A program made the translations under genes and the position numbers. 64,000 nucleotides of DNA from Charina bottae (taxonomy: Eukaryota > Chordata > Lepidosauria > Squamata > Charinaidae), in NCBI GenBank assembly GCA_023362775.1, contig JALMGJ010000006.1, positions 58,619,501 through 58,683,500 on the forward strand. Reading direction: 5' to 3'. Positions 11,141-21,058 of this stretch are shown here, one piece after another. How positions within the stretch are numbered: position 1 is the stretch's first letter; each line of letters begins with the position of its first letter. Below the pieces are notes generated by a model that ran no database searches, had not been told where the DNA came from, and worked only from the letters and a program-made list of their open reading frames with translations.

Positions 11141-11570
11141 AGTGTATAATAATAAGTGCTTGGTTTTTAGGTTTAATAGGGTTAAGATTGCTATAGTATT
11201 ATTAATTATAAAAGTAGACAATTTATATATTTTAGGGAGATATGTAAATGTTCTGGTCTATTTTTAAGTGAGGTAAAAATTTAAGAATGTGCAATTGGAT
11301 GGATAATGAGGTTATTATGATTTCATTTCTCTTTAATGATCTGGATTAAGATTTACTGGATCTTTGTTAAGGCTTGTTTGATTTATTTATTTATTATTTA
11401 AATTTATCCCCGCCCATCTCCCCAAATAGGGGATTAAAATAAATTGATTTGTAAGATTTATAAGATATCTATAAGATCGAAGAACAATTGCTTGGTCTTT
11501 TAGGTTTAATAGGGTTAAGATTGTTGTAGTATTATTAATTATAAAAGCAGACAATTTATACATTTTTATA
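11141..11570 (+). repeat. Tandemly duplicated 3' UTR unit of the L1-like element
   Basis: Blocks such as GGTTTAATAGGGTTAAGATTG, ATTATTAATTATAAAAG, GGAGATATGTAAATGTT and GATTTATAAG occur twice: once in 10430-10605 joined to 11141-11233 across the SINE, and again in 11234-11570. This shows a tandem duplication of roughly 270 bp that was later split by the SINE. Confidence 0.6.
11384..11440 (-). mobile_element. L2-type tail fragment
   Basis: A TTTA run followed by AATTTATCCCCGCCCATCTCC matches the 3' terminus of the L2-tailed SINE/LINE group in minus orientation. Only the last ~55 bp are present. Confidence 0.5.
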
Positions 11571-11950
11571 ATTTGGTTTTTATTATAGTGGACAGAAATA
11601 TATAGAATAGTAGCAGGAAGGAAATAATTAAATAAATGTCTTATGGGGGAGGGAAGCTGATTTAGAAACTTATATACTGTACATATTTCTCTTTTTTATA
11701 TATATACTGTATAAGGAGAAGGAGCAATTGTATTAGTGATTTGTATATGTGCTAATGGAAGGATTTATAGAAAGAATGGGATCTTGGTTTGATATAGAGT
11801 AAGGGATTGCTTATGGAAATTACTGTATATTCTTGCTGTTGAAAGTCGGAAGTCACCTTTGTATGTAATCTTTAAAATTCTTTTTTCTTGTGTTCTATAC
11901 TCTTTTATTTTTCACCCTTTTTCTTTTTGTAGTTTCTTGCTTTTTTGTAG

Positions 11951-12489
11951 ACTGTAGTAAAGTTTATTGTTGTAACCACAGGTCATAACATAGGAATGCA
12001 ATAAAATACAATAAAATATAATAACAATTAAACAATAAAATGAAATTATAAAATAAAATAATAAAAGAAGCATTAAATATATAAGAAAAAGGTTACAGCA
12101 AAACAGAGCCAGAGCTACAACTAAGAGCTTAAATATTTCTTCCTAAGTTTAAGTGAGAGCAGAGCAAAAGTAGCAACTTGGTTGCTAACAGTTGGGAGCA
12201 CATCTGCAAGAAGATAAATCAGTTTTTCAACACCAGAGCCCTTGAGTTCATCAGTCATTAATAATTTAGCCCTGATCTCATTATAAATGGGGCAGTGGAG
12301 GACATAATGGATAACATCCTCCACTTGACCAACACCACAAGGACAGAGGCATTGTTCAACAGGGAGCTTACAAAACCTCCCTTCGAGATATGCGGAGGGC
12401 ATGGTCTACAGGCGAAGGGATGTTAAAGCCCTTCTCAGTGACACACTGGTTATGTTAACCAGGTACTGGGAGAGGCTTCCTTTCAAAGG
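11951..12489 (-). mobile_element. Truncated non-LTR retrotransposon 3' end (unclassified, L2/R4-like)
   Basis: A 12-bp direct repeat GCTTTTTTGTAG at 11939-11950 and 12490-12501 flanks it, inside the L1-like 3' UTR. The minus strand encodes the C-terminal end of an ORF2 and then an A+T-rich 3' UTR ending CAATAAACTTTACTACAGT without a long poly(A). A second copy at 27975-28610 has the same protein and the same CAATAAACTT end. The insertion is 5'-truncated. Confidence 0.7.
12121..12402 (-). pseudogene. LINE ORF2 C-terminal zinc-knuckle-like domain
   Basis: The reading frame ends at TAA/TAG near 12121 and carries CLCPCGVGQVEDVIHYVLHCP, a C-x-C-x(11)-H-x(4)-C pattern typical of the C-terminus of several non-LTR ORF2 proteins. 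Upstream of the first ATG the same frame continues (a run resembling RRALTSLRL-stop-TMPSAYLEGRF), so a stop codon separates it from more N-terminal sequence. The homologous stretch on the plus strand at 28016-28230 reads RKAFASFRLQTMLWAYLEDRF. No reverse transcriptase core remains. Confidence 0.65.
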
Positions 12490-12599
12490 GCTTTTTTGTA
12501 GTTTTTATCTTTGTTTAAGCTGTAAAGTGTGGTTACAAGTGCAAGTACAATATCTTAAGAATTTTACTATGACTGGAGCTGTTCTTTGTGAGGGATTAC

Positions 12600-13200
12600 A
12601 TCTTGATCATTATCTATAAGCATCTTAAATGTCAAGTTTCAAGTCAGATGAGGGTGAAAAGATTTCTTATAGGCATGTTCCCATATAAATCAGTAGAGAT
12701 TTTTTTTCCTTTATCCCTATAGGTAAATTCATGATTTTTAATGAGTTGTCCTTGAACTCTGAGTGTTTTAGGTTTCAAATCTGTAATTACTTTGTCATGA
12801 GGTTTCTCCAAGTGAGTTTCATGAAAAAGCACACTAATTCTTTTCAAAAGATCTAAGTCTAGCTGTAAATTATTTTACCCTTAATTGCTTTCACATCATG
12901 ATGAAGATCTTTCATGTCCCTCGGAAGACCAATATACCTATTCACAGAATATTTGCTCTTTGATTACAGCTTGGTCATAGTCTCTAAGCTCACTATTTTT
13001 ACCTGATCAGCTGCACATAAAAGTAAATCAGGAATTAATATCACCCTGTCTCATGTGATTCTGGAGAGACAGCACCTCCTTTACTGAAGACACGATAGAG
13101 CCCAATAACATCTTCATTGCCACTCTGTTCATTGGAACTGAGTTAGGTGTTTGGAGTGGAGAGGGAATAAGTTTTTTTGCTTGATGGGGCATTTTCTGGC
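12600..13200 (-). other. Unidentified, possibly LINE-derived remnant
   Basis: A minus-strand frame at 12644-12847 contains KRISVLFHETHLEKP, which resembles the QETH endonuclease motif of L1-group LINEs with Q replaced by H. Surrounding frames are broken. The identity is uncertain and nothing else in the stretch is recognisable. Confidence 0.3.
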
Positions 13201-13261
13201 CTAGTTGTTAAGATATTTTTTATATGCCATATCAAAATGAAATTCAGAGAGTAAAGCTGCT

Positions 13262-13680
13262 TCCCCAGTCTGCTTCCGGGTCCAATTCAAGGTGTTGGTG
13301 ATCACCTTTAAAGCCCTACATGGCATGGGGCCAGGGTATCTGAGGGACCGTCTGATCCTCATAACATCAGCCCGCCCCACCTGTTCATGCAGAAAGGGCA
13401 TGCTTTGGACCCCTTCAGCAAAAGAATTCCATCTAGCGGGGTCCAGGAGGCGTGCCTTCTCTGCAATAGCGCCCACATTATGGAACATCTTGCCCCCAGA
13501 GGTGAGGCTGGCCCCCTCACTTCTGACCTTCTGGAAGTCTCTGAAGACCTGGCTCTGCCGCCTGGCCTGGGACGATGGAGGTGGTAGTGCCTCTTGGGGT
13601 TGGTTGGCCCCGTAGTACTGTGATCTAGACTGCGGCTTTTAACCATCTTTGGTTAATAAATTAATTAATTTATTAATTAA
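13262..13680 (+). pseudogene. L2/CR1-group LINE ORF2 C-terminus and 3' end
   Basis: Translation gives VLVITFKALHGMGPGYLRDRL and, about 50 residues later, RRRAFSAIAPTLWNILPPEVR followed by LTFWKSLKTWL. This order (FKALHG-PxYL, then RAF-APxLWN-LP, then FKxxLKTxL) is the signature of the C-terminal tail of L2 and CR1-type ORF2 proteins. Upstream reverse transcriptase is missing. The 3' end grades into an ATTA-rich run at 13655-13695. It is a truncated, non-functional copy. Confidence 0.72.
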
Positions 13681-13747
13681 TTAATTAATTAATAAAAGCA
13701 TAAATGACTTACCACTAAACAATCCACTGAAATAATACCATCTACAG

Positions 13748-14068
13748 CAGAGCTTTCCAAACTGTGTGTCGCGACACAAAAGTGTGTCGCCACACACAGC
13801 GTGGTGTGTCGCCACACCACCCGGAAGCAGTGGCGTGCGTGTGCACGGCGGCAGCGACAGCGGCGCGGGATCAGTGCTTCCGCATTTTAGCGGAGGCTGC
13901 CGCCGCCGTGCACGCACGCACCGTCGCACGCCCCCCCGCGCCGCTGCCGTGCATGCGTGTGCCGCCGCACGCCCACCGCACCGCCGCCGTGCGCACGCAC
14001 ACCGCCGCCGCAATGCCGCCGCCGCCCCCGCTGGTGTGTCACCAGCGGTGGCACTTTGGAAAGCTCTG
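13748..14068. mobile_element. hAT MITE, GC-rich family, copy 1 (321 bp)
   Basis: Imperfect terminal inverted repeats CAGAGCTTTCCAAA and TTTGGAAAGCTCTG, with a perfect 8-bp target duplication ATCTACAG at 13740-13747 and 14069-14076, identify a hAT-superfamily insertion. The subterminal region repeats GTGTCGC and contains the palindrome TGTCGCGACA. The interior is CCG/CGC-rich and encodes nothing. Sister copies lie at 30981-31297, 42297-42734 and 62048-62317. It needs a transposase from elsewhere. Confidence 0.9.
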
Positions 14069-14089
14069 ATCTACAGGGATGGAGCAAGG

Positions 14090-14190
14090 TGAAGGAAATA
14101 GTTGCCTATGCTGCCAGTAGACCACAAGTTCTGAATTGGTTCTATTTTTATCACTTTCACTTTTCTTCAAAGAAATTACTTGAATAGTTT
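14090..14190 (-). pseudogene. Small L1/Tx1-type endonuclease remnant
   Basis: Positions 14101-14138 repeat 8089-8125 with one or two changes. On the minus strand they encode the W-STGSIGN motif of an L1-group endonuclease. Only this short piece is recognisable. Confidence 0.4.
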
Positions 14191-14199
14191 GATTCTATG

Positions 14200-15811
14200 T
14201 ACTTTATGTGTGTTTTTAGGGAGAATATTTTAACTTGAAGAAGGGATGTTGTATATGAGATAAATGGGTTAATTCACCAAGATGCACCTATGCCATTGTT
14301 AAAAAATACTTTAATACATACTGTAGGTAGAAAACATGGCACCTGTTGAAACCAATAAGTCTACCAGAAGTTCCATTGATGCTTGCCAAGATTCTTGGCC
14401 CAACTGAATTTTTAAAAATGTATTACTATTTATTAAGTCGTAGGAAACTGTAAAGTTGCAAGAAAAGCACTAGCTTCTGCAATATATTTATTTGTAGCAA
14501 TATCTCTGGACTCCCCAAAAAATTACAGTGGAATGACAGAGAGCATCCTGGGAAGCTAGTTTGTCCTGTAAAAAAATGGATATGTGACTGAAGGTGATTC
14601 TCACCGTGACCACATTTTGTGAATAGGCAAGTATACAATGACACCCATTTTGTGACTACTATTACCATATGTTTTCAAATTCCAAATGTGCAGTCTTACA
14701 GTTGGTACAAAAAAGGTTTTCCATGCATTCCTTACTGGATATGTAACAGAAAATTATCTGAAGTTTGAATTGTGCTCCTTAATATACCTGGTAACAAATC
14801 TCTGTGTTGACTATTACAAGACTAGCTGTATTTTAAGTTCCGAAATTTCTCCAAACATAAAAGCAATATTTAGCCATCCTGGTTAGGAATGATGGGACAT
14901 CTGGAGGTACGAAATAGGGAAGGGCAGCCTACAGATTGCCTCATTATTAAGAGGTGCTTTACTTTCTTTCTCATTGTGTCTGAGAAAATCAGTGATATTC
15001 TTAGGACGTGAATATTAACAACAGAAAAAGAAAACTGGAAAAAGAAAAGAAAAGAAGTACATCTTAAAAGCACATATTAAGAGGAACTTGTAGGCTTTTC
15101 TTCTGCCATTACCATATCTGGTAAGACTCAGAAATGACTCATAAGTTAATAGCTAGCTTTATCTGTCAAAAAATTGCATTTCATTCTATGAAGATCTCAA
15201 TGAACCAAAGGTACTAGTCTAACAACATACAAGGATATCAAAATGTGAATGCAGGGAAGACTTCAGGGCATTATACTGGCCATGAGCAATTTTGAAAAAA
15301 TGTTGCCTTTGTGGCTTGCTTCTTATTCCTCCCTTCCCCCTCTCAATTTATGATGCTTGTCCTCTAGAGAAAATGTTTATTAACTGACCACAGTTAATAC
15401 AACTTTCATTTCAATAATCTTTCATGACTGACCAAGGATCACAATTCATTCAGCTGGGAGAACTTTACCTTTATTGTGTACAGAGTTAATACCCTAAAAA
15501 TATTGGAAATAGAGGAGAAACGAATGAATTCCTTAAGCATTTCTGCTTGCAATGAAGCAATAACAACTGGCACTCTCTCTGATTCAAAAGGTATTTGTTA
15601 TAAAGTTAAGTTTCACTGATTTTGGTAGCACTTACTTCCATTTAAGTATGCTGAGGCTCACTGTATAAAAGCTGTAGTCTAAGGATCTGTAAACTCTTTT
15701 TCAAAACTGTTGGCATGTTACACAGTTACTTATGACAGCAACTCATTCTCATAAGCAAAAACAATTACCTGGATATTAAGTAGAAATAATAAGAGCAACA
15801 ACAACAATATT
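14200..15811. other. No gene seen
   Basis: A+T-rich sequence with frames of at most 80 codons and no recognisable domain. Confidence 0.45.

Positions 15812-15861
<50 letters not shown>
15812..15861. repeat. (AAT)n microsatellite
   Basis: About sixteen uninterrupted AAT units. Confidence 0.95.
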
Positions 15862-15862
<1 letters not shown>

Positions 15863-16573
15863 CAACAGCAAAAACAATAATTTGAGATAATAGTTCAGTT
15901 TGGGGTATGATCTAACTCCTGTATGATTTATTTTAAAATAAAGGATGATTTGTTTGTGTCTGTGTTCTTATCATAATCTTAGCAACAATTATTATCTTCT
16001 CCCTCACAAAACCAGTATTTTTAATTGAACAACAGTGAATGTCCCAAATAACTTTTATGCTTAAGAATTTGAATCTATCTTACTCTGACCCAGGGAACAC
16101 TTTAAGAAACACATAGCTGTTCTAAGTGGGGAAAGAGCAGTCTTTCCAAGGAGTAGGAACTGATTTTAAGATTGGAGAGCCAGGTACTCGACTCTGTTTC
16201 AAGACCTTCATGAAGGGGAACAGAACTCTGACACAGGACTTTTGTTCTTTAATTTTTCTGTAAGTCATTCTGAGAGCAAATTAAATAACTGGCACCCTTC
16301 TCCATTTCCCAGAATTCTCCATGCCTATCTAGAGGACATCCCTATATGGGGAGGCTGTTTTGGGATAGGATGAATTGGGATGTTTAGTTTTGGGGAGAGG
16401 TTAATTATTATTTTTTCTGTTATTCCCACTTTGTTCAGTCAGTTACTTCCTCCCCTCTTATTTCCTGCTGTCCACTATACTTTCCCTTGGCCACTTTGGG
16501 GTCCCGAGGACTTTAGCAACAATAGTGTCATTGCAATTGTATTAAGTGAGGTAAAATGCCCTGTTTACTGAAT
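15862..16573. other. No gene seen
   Basis: Unique-looking sequence. Short frames only. Confidence 0.45.
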
Positions 16574-16581
16574 GGGGAAAC

Positions 16582-16744
16582 CAGGGATGGAACTAGGGTC
16601 TGTGTCACCCGGGGCAAACATGGATTCCGTGCCCCCCCATGGGTTATTTTGTCATTTTGGCGCCCCCGGGCGTCATATTGGTGCCCCCCCAGTACGGCGC
16701 CCGGGGCACATGTCCCGCTTGCCCCCCCCCTAGTTGCGGCCCTG
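16582..16744. mobile_element. Short hAT-like MITE (163 bp)
   Basis: Terminal inverted repeats CAGGGATGGAACTAG and CTAGTTGCGGCCCTG bound a GC-rich unit with runs of C. The flanking octamers GGGGAAAC (16574-16581) and TGGGAAGC (16745-16752) agree at 6 of 8 positions, consistent with an aged hAT target duplication. The interior has repeated GCGCCC motifs and no coding capacity. Confidence 0.65.
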
Positions 16745-16752
16745 TGGGAAGC

Positions 16753-19004
16753 ATGAACTCACTTTTTCATGTGATATCCCAGCTTTTCAGAACATTGGCA
16801 GTAAATTCTTAACTTCTTGGTATTCTTCCTCTTTCCCCAAACTACTGGAATGTGAAGTTCTGAATATGTGAATGTTTATTATTTGTGTGAGACAGACCAT
16901 CTCATATCTTAGAAGCGCCGTGTTAGAAGTGGTTTTGCAACCAATGTAATGTAATCAAATGTCCTCCTCTATTTTCCCTTTTTGGCTCTGTATTTATTTA
17001 CTGAATGATTTACTACAACTTTGGGGCCACTTTGTTCAGATCAACTTTATGAAATCTCAGGTGTCCCTAGTCATCCAGTAAACCTTTTATTTGGACATCC
17101 TGCACTTTAGTCCCAAAGCATTTACAATAATGCTTTCAGGTGTATTAGCATGATAGTTTTGTGAGGTACCAATCTTTGTTGGACAATAATGGCAGAGATG
17201 TGTCCTAGACCAAAAGTACAGACTTGTCAACAGAATAAATTCCCTCCTGATGGAATTTGAATTGTCTGCCTAATGCTACTAAGGCAGCTTTATTCTCTGG
17301 GGTTCCTCACACTAGAAGTTGCCAAAATGAGTGTCGCTTTCTATTGACTGAATTTGGGATGGGGAGTGTGGGGAGAACTCATTTTTTCCCAATGTTCCAG
17401 CTGACATTTATTATCCATTTTCCACTGGCGAACGCTGTGTCCCAGCATAACAGAGTCACGCAACAAAGCCACTAATGATGATGGCTGTGAATTCCTTGTT
17501 CTTAGGCTGCTCCTGTTTCCTTTCACTGAGCCGTGCTTAAGATGCTGATTCAGAAACATCAAATCTACCATCCTTTGTATATAGTGCTTCTTTGTTTGAC
17601 ACTGTAATAACCCACATTTGATTTATTTCCCAAAGCTGTAATTCTTTTTTCCATTCTTCCTCTAGTGACCTGGTTTTGAATACTTCAGTGATAAATGAAA
17701 TAGCAAGCAATAGCACTGACAATATGTTCTCTAGTGTGTGAGTGTGAGTGTGATTTTTAGCAGGACAGACAACAGGGGGGGGGGAATCTGAAACACATTC
17801 TCCTAGTGGAGAGATACAAATTGATTCTAAAACTAAAGTACATCTATATGCAAATATGTATTTCCTGGTTCTTTCCCTCGAACTCACAGTAAATTCAGCC
17901 AAAAGTAGATCTTAATAAAGATTTGTTCTGAATATTGTAATATATCCAAAGGTGGGGGGAGGAGAGAGACAAGATTAAATACAAATCATTTGCCCTCATC
18001 AGGGAGGATTAATAAATAACCAGGAAAATAAACCATCTCCTTGCCCATGATTTACAGAATGTTCTTTCCTTCATAATTGTGTTGCAGCAACCCATTATAT
18101 ATAATAGCTGTGCAGATTGGAGAACTTCAGAAAAACAGGACTGATCTGCATAAAACAACATAATTTGAATTGTTGTATACATGCAGAATGTGAAAATGAA
18201 ATAAGAAAAAGGCATTTTGTAAATGGAATTTTATTCGGTGATTGCGTTAGGAGCATTGTGTTAGCAATCTCTATTCCTGTTACTGTATTCCTGCTTAAAA
18301 ACCAAAGAATGATAATTCTTCACAGTGTTTTAGTACTGGAGGTAAAAAGGTCTGAATGAGGAATTTCGTAATTGGGGTGCTTTATATCAAAGAAAGTGCA
18401 TGGCTGCTTTTATGAAAAGTTCTGGAATTATAAATCCCACATAATATGGTATTTGGACAAAATGTGAGGGAAAAACAAGTTGGAGTAGTATCCTGTCTCT
18501 TATTAAAGCCACAGGGAACATCAATGCGAATGATATGAATGATGCTACTTAATCCCAACTCCCTTATAAAAAGGAATACTGCTCCAGTCTCTTTGGCTCC
18601 ACTTCCCCAAAAAAGACTGAGAATGTTCCACCAGCAGCCTTGTTAACAGTTCCTGATGACTTCCCTTCACCCCAGTCCCTTTAATTTATCCCGATTCTCC
18701 ACAAATTCTCATTCAGTTTTCCATTTGCTCCAATCTTCCCTCTTGTTACACTTTTTATTTGATGACTTCGGCCAGGAATGAAATTTGACAGGCCCGTGTT
18801 CCAGATTTCTATGCATCATTGATGATACAAATGAAAGAATCTAATCTTTGTAATAATTTAGAAGTGAATATATACAGTAGTTGGCTTGATCTCTTAGTGC
18901 TTGAGAGCTCTCACAACTGTATATATTAACCCGCAGTTTTGAAAGCAAAATTTTGGAACTCCTGTGAAAATTCCATTTTAGTATCTAGCTCAAATGTGTT
19001 TAAT
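16753..19004. other. No gene seen
   Basis: Mostly A+T-rich sequence. A 121-codon minus frame at 17537-17902 crosses a TG-rich run at 17735-17752 and a G run at 17776-17785, and has no domain. Nothing else is recognisable. Confidence 0.45.
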
Positions 19005-19016
19005 ACAAGTGGTGAG

Positions 19017-19594
19017 ATGGCTGTTGTGGGTCTTCTGGGCTGTGTGGCCATGTTCTGGAAGTTGTGGTTCCTAACGTTTTGCCAGCATCTGTGGCCAGCA
19101 TCTTCAGAGGGCAGGAGCACAGACAGAAGCGAAATCTCTGTGCCCAGGTAGAGTGGCAATGTTTTGTTTGTTTTCTATTTATAGAGCTAAGTTATAGGAG
19201 ATTAGGTGGAGGGTTTTTGTTGTTGTTGTTGTGTTGAAATGTTAACGAGTGGCTGATGAGTGTGATTAGCATGTTCATTGTGAGAAGTATTCCCATGTCC
19301 TGGTGGTTGGACTGAGTTCGTTGACCTTTTGCAGGCTGTGTTTTTCAGGACTGGTAGCCAGGTTTTGCTAATTTTTAGACTTTCTTCTTTTTTATTGTAA
19401 CTGTGCTGGTGTTTGTGAATTTCAATGGCTTCTCTGTATAATCTGGTGTAGTGGCTTTTGGTGTTGTCCAGTATTTCTGTGTTTTCAAATAGGATTTTGT
19501 GTCCTGTTTGCTTGAGAGCATGTTCAGCTACTGAACATTTTTCCGGTTGCTATAGTCTGCAGTGTCTTTCATGTTCTTTTATCCTGGTGTGAAT
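19017..19594 (-). repeat. Left inverted arm of the Penelope-like element
   Basis: This arm is the reverse complement of 20450-21014 with few differences. It holds the 3' UTR and the C-terminal part of the endonuclease gene, including a CAA-rich stretch encoding a run of glutamines just before the stop at 19202-19204. Confidence 0.9.
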
Positions 19595-19974
19595 GCTTCG
19601 TTTTGTGGTTCTGATGTATACTTGTCCGCAGCTGCATGGTATGCGATATACTCCTGCAGCGGTGCGGGGGTCCCTTTTGCTGATTTTAGCATTTGTTGTA
19701 TTTTCCTGGTGGGTCTGAAGACTGTTTGAAAGTTGTGTTTTTCCATCAGTTTTCCCATGTGGTCAGTGACTCCTTTGATGTAGGGCAGGAATACTTTGTT
19801 TGTGTGGGGCTGTTTTTCTTCAGTTGGATGTTGTTTTCTTGGTTTGATGGCTCTTTTTATTTCATTCTTGGAATAGCCATTTGCCTGTAGGACCCAATTC
19901 AGATGGTTAAGTTCATTGTTGAGAAATTGGGTTTCACAGTTTCGATTAGCATGATCCACCAAGGTTTTGATCAT
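19202..19974 (-). pseudogene. Penelope-like GIY-YIG endonuclease (broken)
   Basis: From 19974 leftward the minus strand reads a linker (MIKTLVDHANRNCETQFL, LPYIKGVTDHMGKLM, FRPTRKIQQMLK) and then, after a frameshift near 19650, GVYRIPCSCGQVYIRTTKRS, the Penelope version of the GIY-YIG motif with the cysteine pair characteristic of these elements. The final G of YIG is R here. A TAG stop at 19550-19552 replaces a CAG glutamine that is intact in the other arm. The frame would end TAA at 19202-19204. Two frameshifts and one stop make it non-functional. Confidence 0.85.
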
Positions 19975-20449
19975 GCCTCTTTTGTCGTGGGTGGTGATTG
20001 GAATTTTTGTACAGATACCGGTCTGTATGGGTGGGTTTTCTGTATACTTTGTGTCCTAGTTTGAGGTCTGGTTTGCGTATGACCAGCGTATCTAAAAATG
20101 GAAGTTTTCCATCAGTTTCTTTTTCCATAGTGAATTGTATATTGGGGTGGATGCCATTTAGGTGGTCCAGAAATTTCTCCAGTTCTTCTTCAGTATGACT
20201 CCAAATTGCGAAGGTGTCATCCACGAACCGGAACCAAACTGTTGGTGTAATGGGAGCCAATTGCAAAGCCTGTTTTTCAAAATGTTCCATGTAAAAGTTT
20301 GCTATGACTGGGCTCAGGGGGCTTCCCATGGCAACACCATCCATCTGTTCGTAGAACTCATTCTCCCATTGAAAGTAACTAGTTGTTAGGCAGTGTTGAA
20401 ATAAAGCTGTAATGTCTTCTGGAAAGATTTGCTTGATGAGTGCCAGGGT
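19946..20449 (-). pseudogene. Penelope-like reverse transcriptase, C-terminal half
   Basis: The minus frame contains MDGVAMGSPLSPVIANFYME and then FRFVDDTFAIW, the motifs around the RT active site with the paired aspartates. It continues through a thumb-like region (LPFLDTLVIRKPD, YRKPTHTDRYL) to HHPRQKR, where a one-base loss near 19980 shifts the frame into the endonuclease part. The upstream half of RT is missing: the frame enters from the inverted arm at 20450, and the ATG and first dozen residues belong to that junction. Dead copy. Confidence 0.88.
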
Positions 20450-20842
20450 ATTCACACCAGGATAAAAGAACACAAAAGACACTGCAGACTACAGCAACCG
20501 GAAAAACCTTCAGTAGCTGAACATACTCTCAAGCAAACGGGACACAAAATCCTATTTGAAAACACAGAAATACTGGACAACACCAAAAGGCACTACACCA
20601 GATTATACAGAGAAGCCATTGAAATTCACAAACACCAGCACAGTTACAATAAAAAAGAAGAAAGTCTAAAAATTAGCAAAACCTGGCTACCAGTCCTGAA
20701 AAACACAGCCTGCAAAAGGTCAACGAACTCAGTCCAACCACCAGGACATGGGAATACTTCTCACAATGAACATGCTAATCATGCTCATCAGCCACTCGTT
20801 AACATTTCAACACAACAACAACAACAAAAACCCTCCACCTAA
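20450..20842 (+). pseudogene. Inverted second copy of the Penelope endonuclease C-terminus
   Basis: Plus-strand frame reading HTRIKEHKRHCRLQQPEK through REAIEIHKHQHSYNKKEE to a QQQQQ run and TAA at 20840-20842. It starts downstream of the GVY-YIR catalytic motif, so it lacks the first half of the nuclease. It is uninterrupted, unlike its partner arm, which carries a stop at 19550. Confidence 0.85.
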
Positions 20843-21046
20843 TCTCCTATAACTTAGCTCTATAAATAGAAAACAAACAAAACATTGCCACTCTACCTGG
20901 GCACAGAGATTTCGCTTCTGTCTGTGCTCCTGCCCTCTGAAGATGCTGGCGAAACGTTAGGAACCACAACTTCCAGAACACAGCCACACAGCCCAGAAGA
21001 CCCATAACAGCCATCGAACTCCGGCCATGAAAGCCTTCGACAATAC
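20450..21046 (+). repeat. Right inverted arm and terminus of the Penelope-like element
   Basis: Positions 20450-21014 pair with the left arm; 21015-21046 are unique to this side and carry the family terminus. The arm boundary lies inside the endonuclease coding sequence, directly against RT sequence. Confidence 0.88.
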
Positions 21047-21058
21047 ACAAGTGGTGAG

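Larger units (their letters stand above)
9309..12516 (+). mobile_element. Internally deleted L1-like element with nested insertions
   Basis: A 13-bp direct repeat AAGCTGTAAAGTG at 9296-9308 and 12517-12529 bounds the unit. It begins with a GC-richer 5' UTR (CTTCCAGTGGGGAACATGGCC), has one short open frame (10008-10247) and ends with the same 3' UTR as positions 1-282. No endonuclease or reverse transcriptase is present, so it would depend on an autonomous L1. Three later insertions lie inside: a long SINE (10610-11139), an L2-type tail fragment (11384-11440) and a truncated LINE (11951-12489). Part of its 3' UTR is tandemly duplicated. Calling it L1 derived is inference from layout and 3' end. 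Confidence 0.7.
19017..21046 (-). mobile_element. Penelope-like retroelement with inverted arms
   Basis: A perfect 12-bp direct repeat ACAAGTGGTGAG at 19005-19016 and 21047-21058 shows the whole 2,030-bp unit inserted at once. The minus strand encodes a Penelope-type reverse transcriptase and a GIY-YIG endonuclease. The 3' portion is present a second time in opposite orientation at 20450-21014, so the element has two inverted arms of about 570 bp, a structure known for Penelope-like elements. The right terminus (32 bp ending CCTTCGACAATAC) has no partner on the left. The RT is 5'-truncated and the frames are broken. Confidence 0.9.

Noticed and set aside
13681..14092. Several Ala/Arg/His/Pro-rich frames over the GC-rich region, and similarly at 30899-31441
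   Set aside because: They lie within hAT MITEs and reflect high GC content in a non-coding element.
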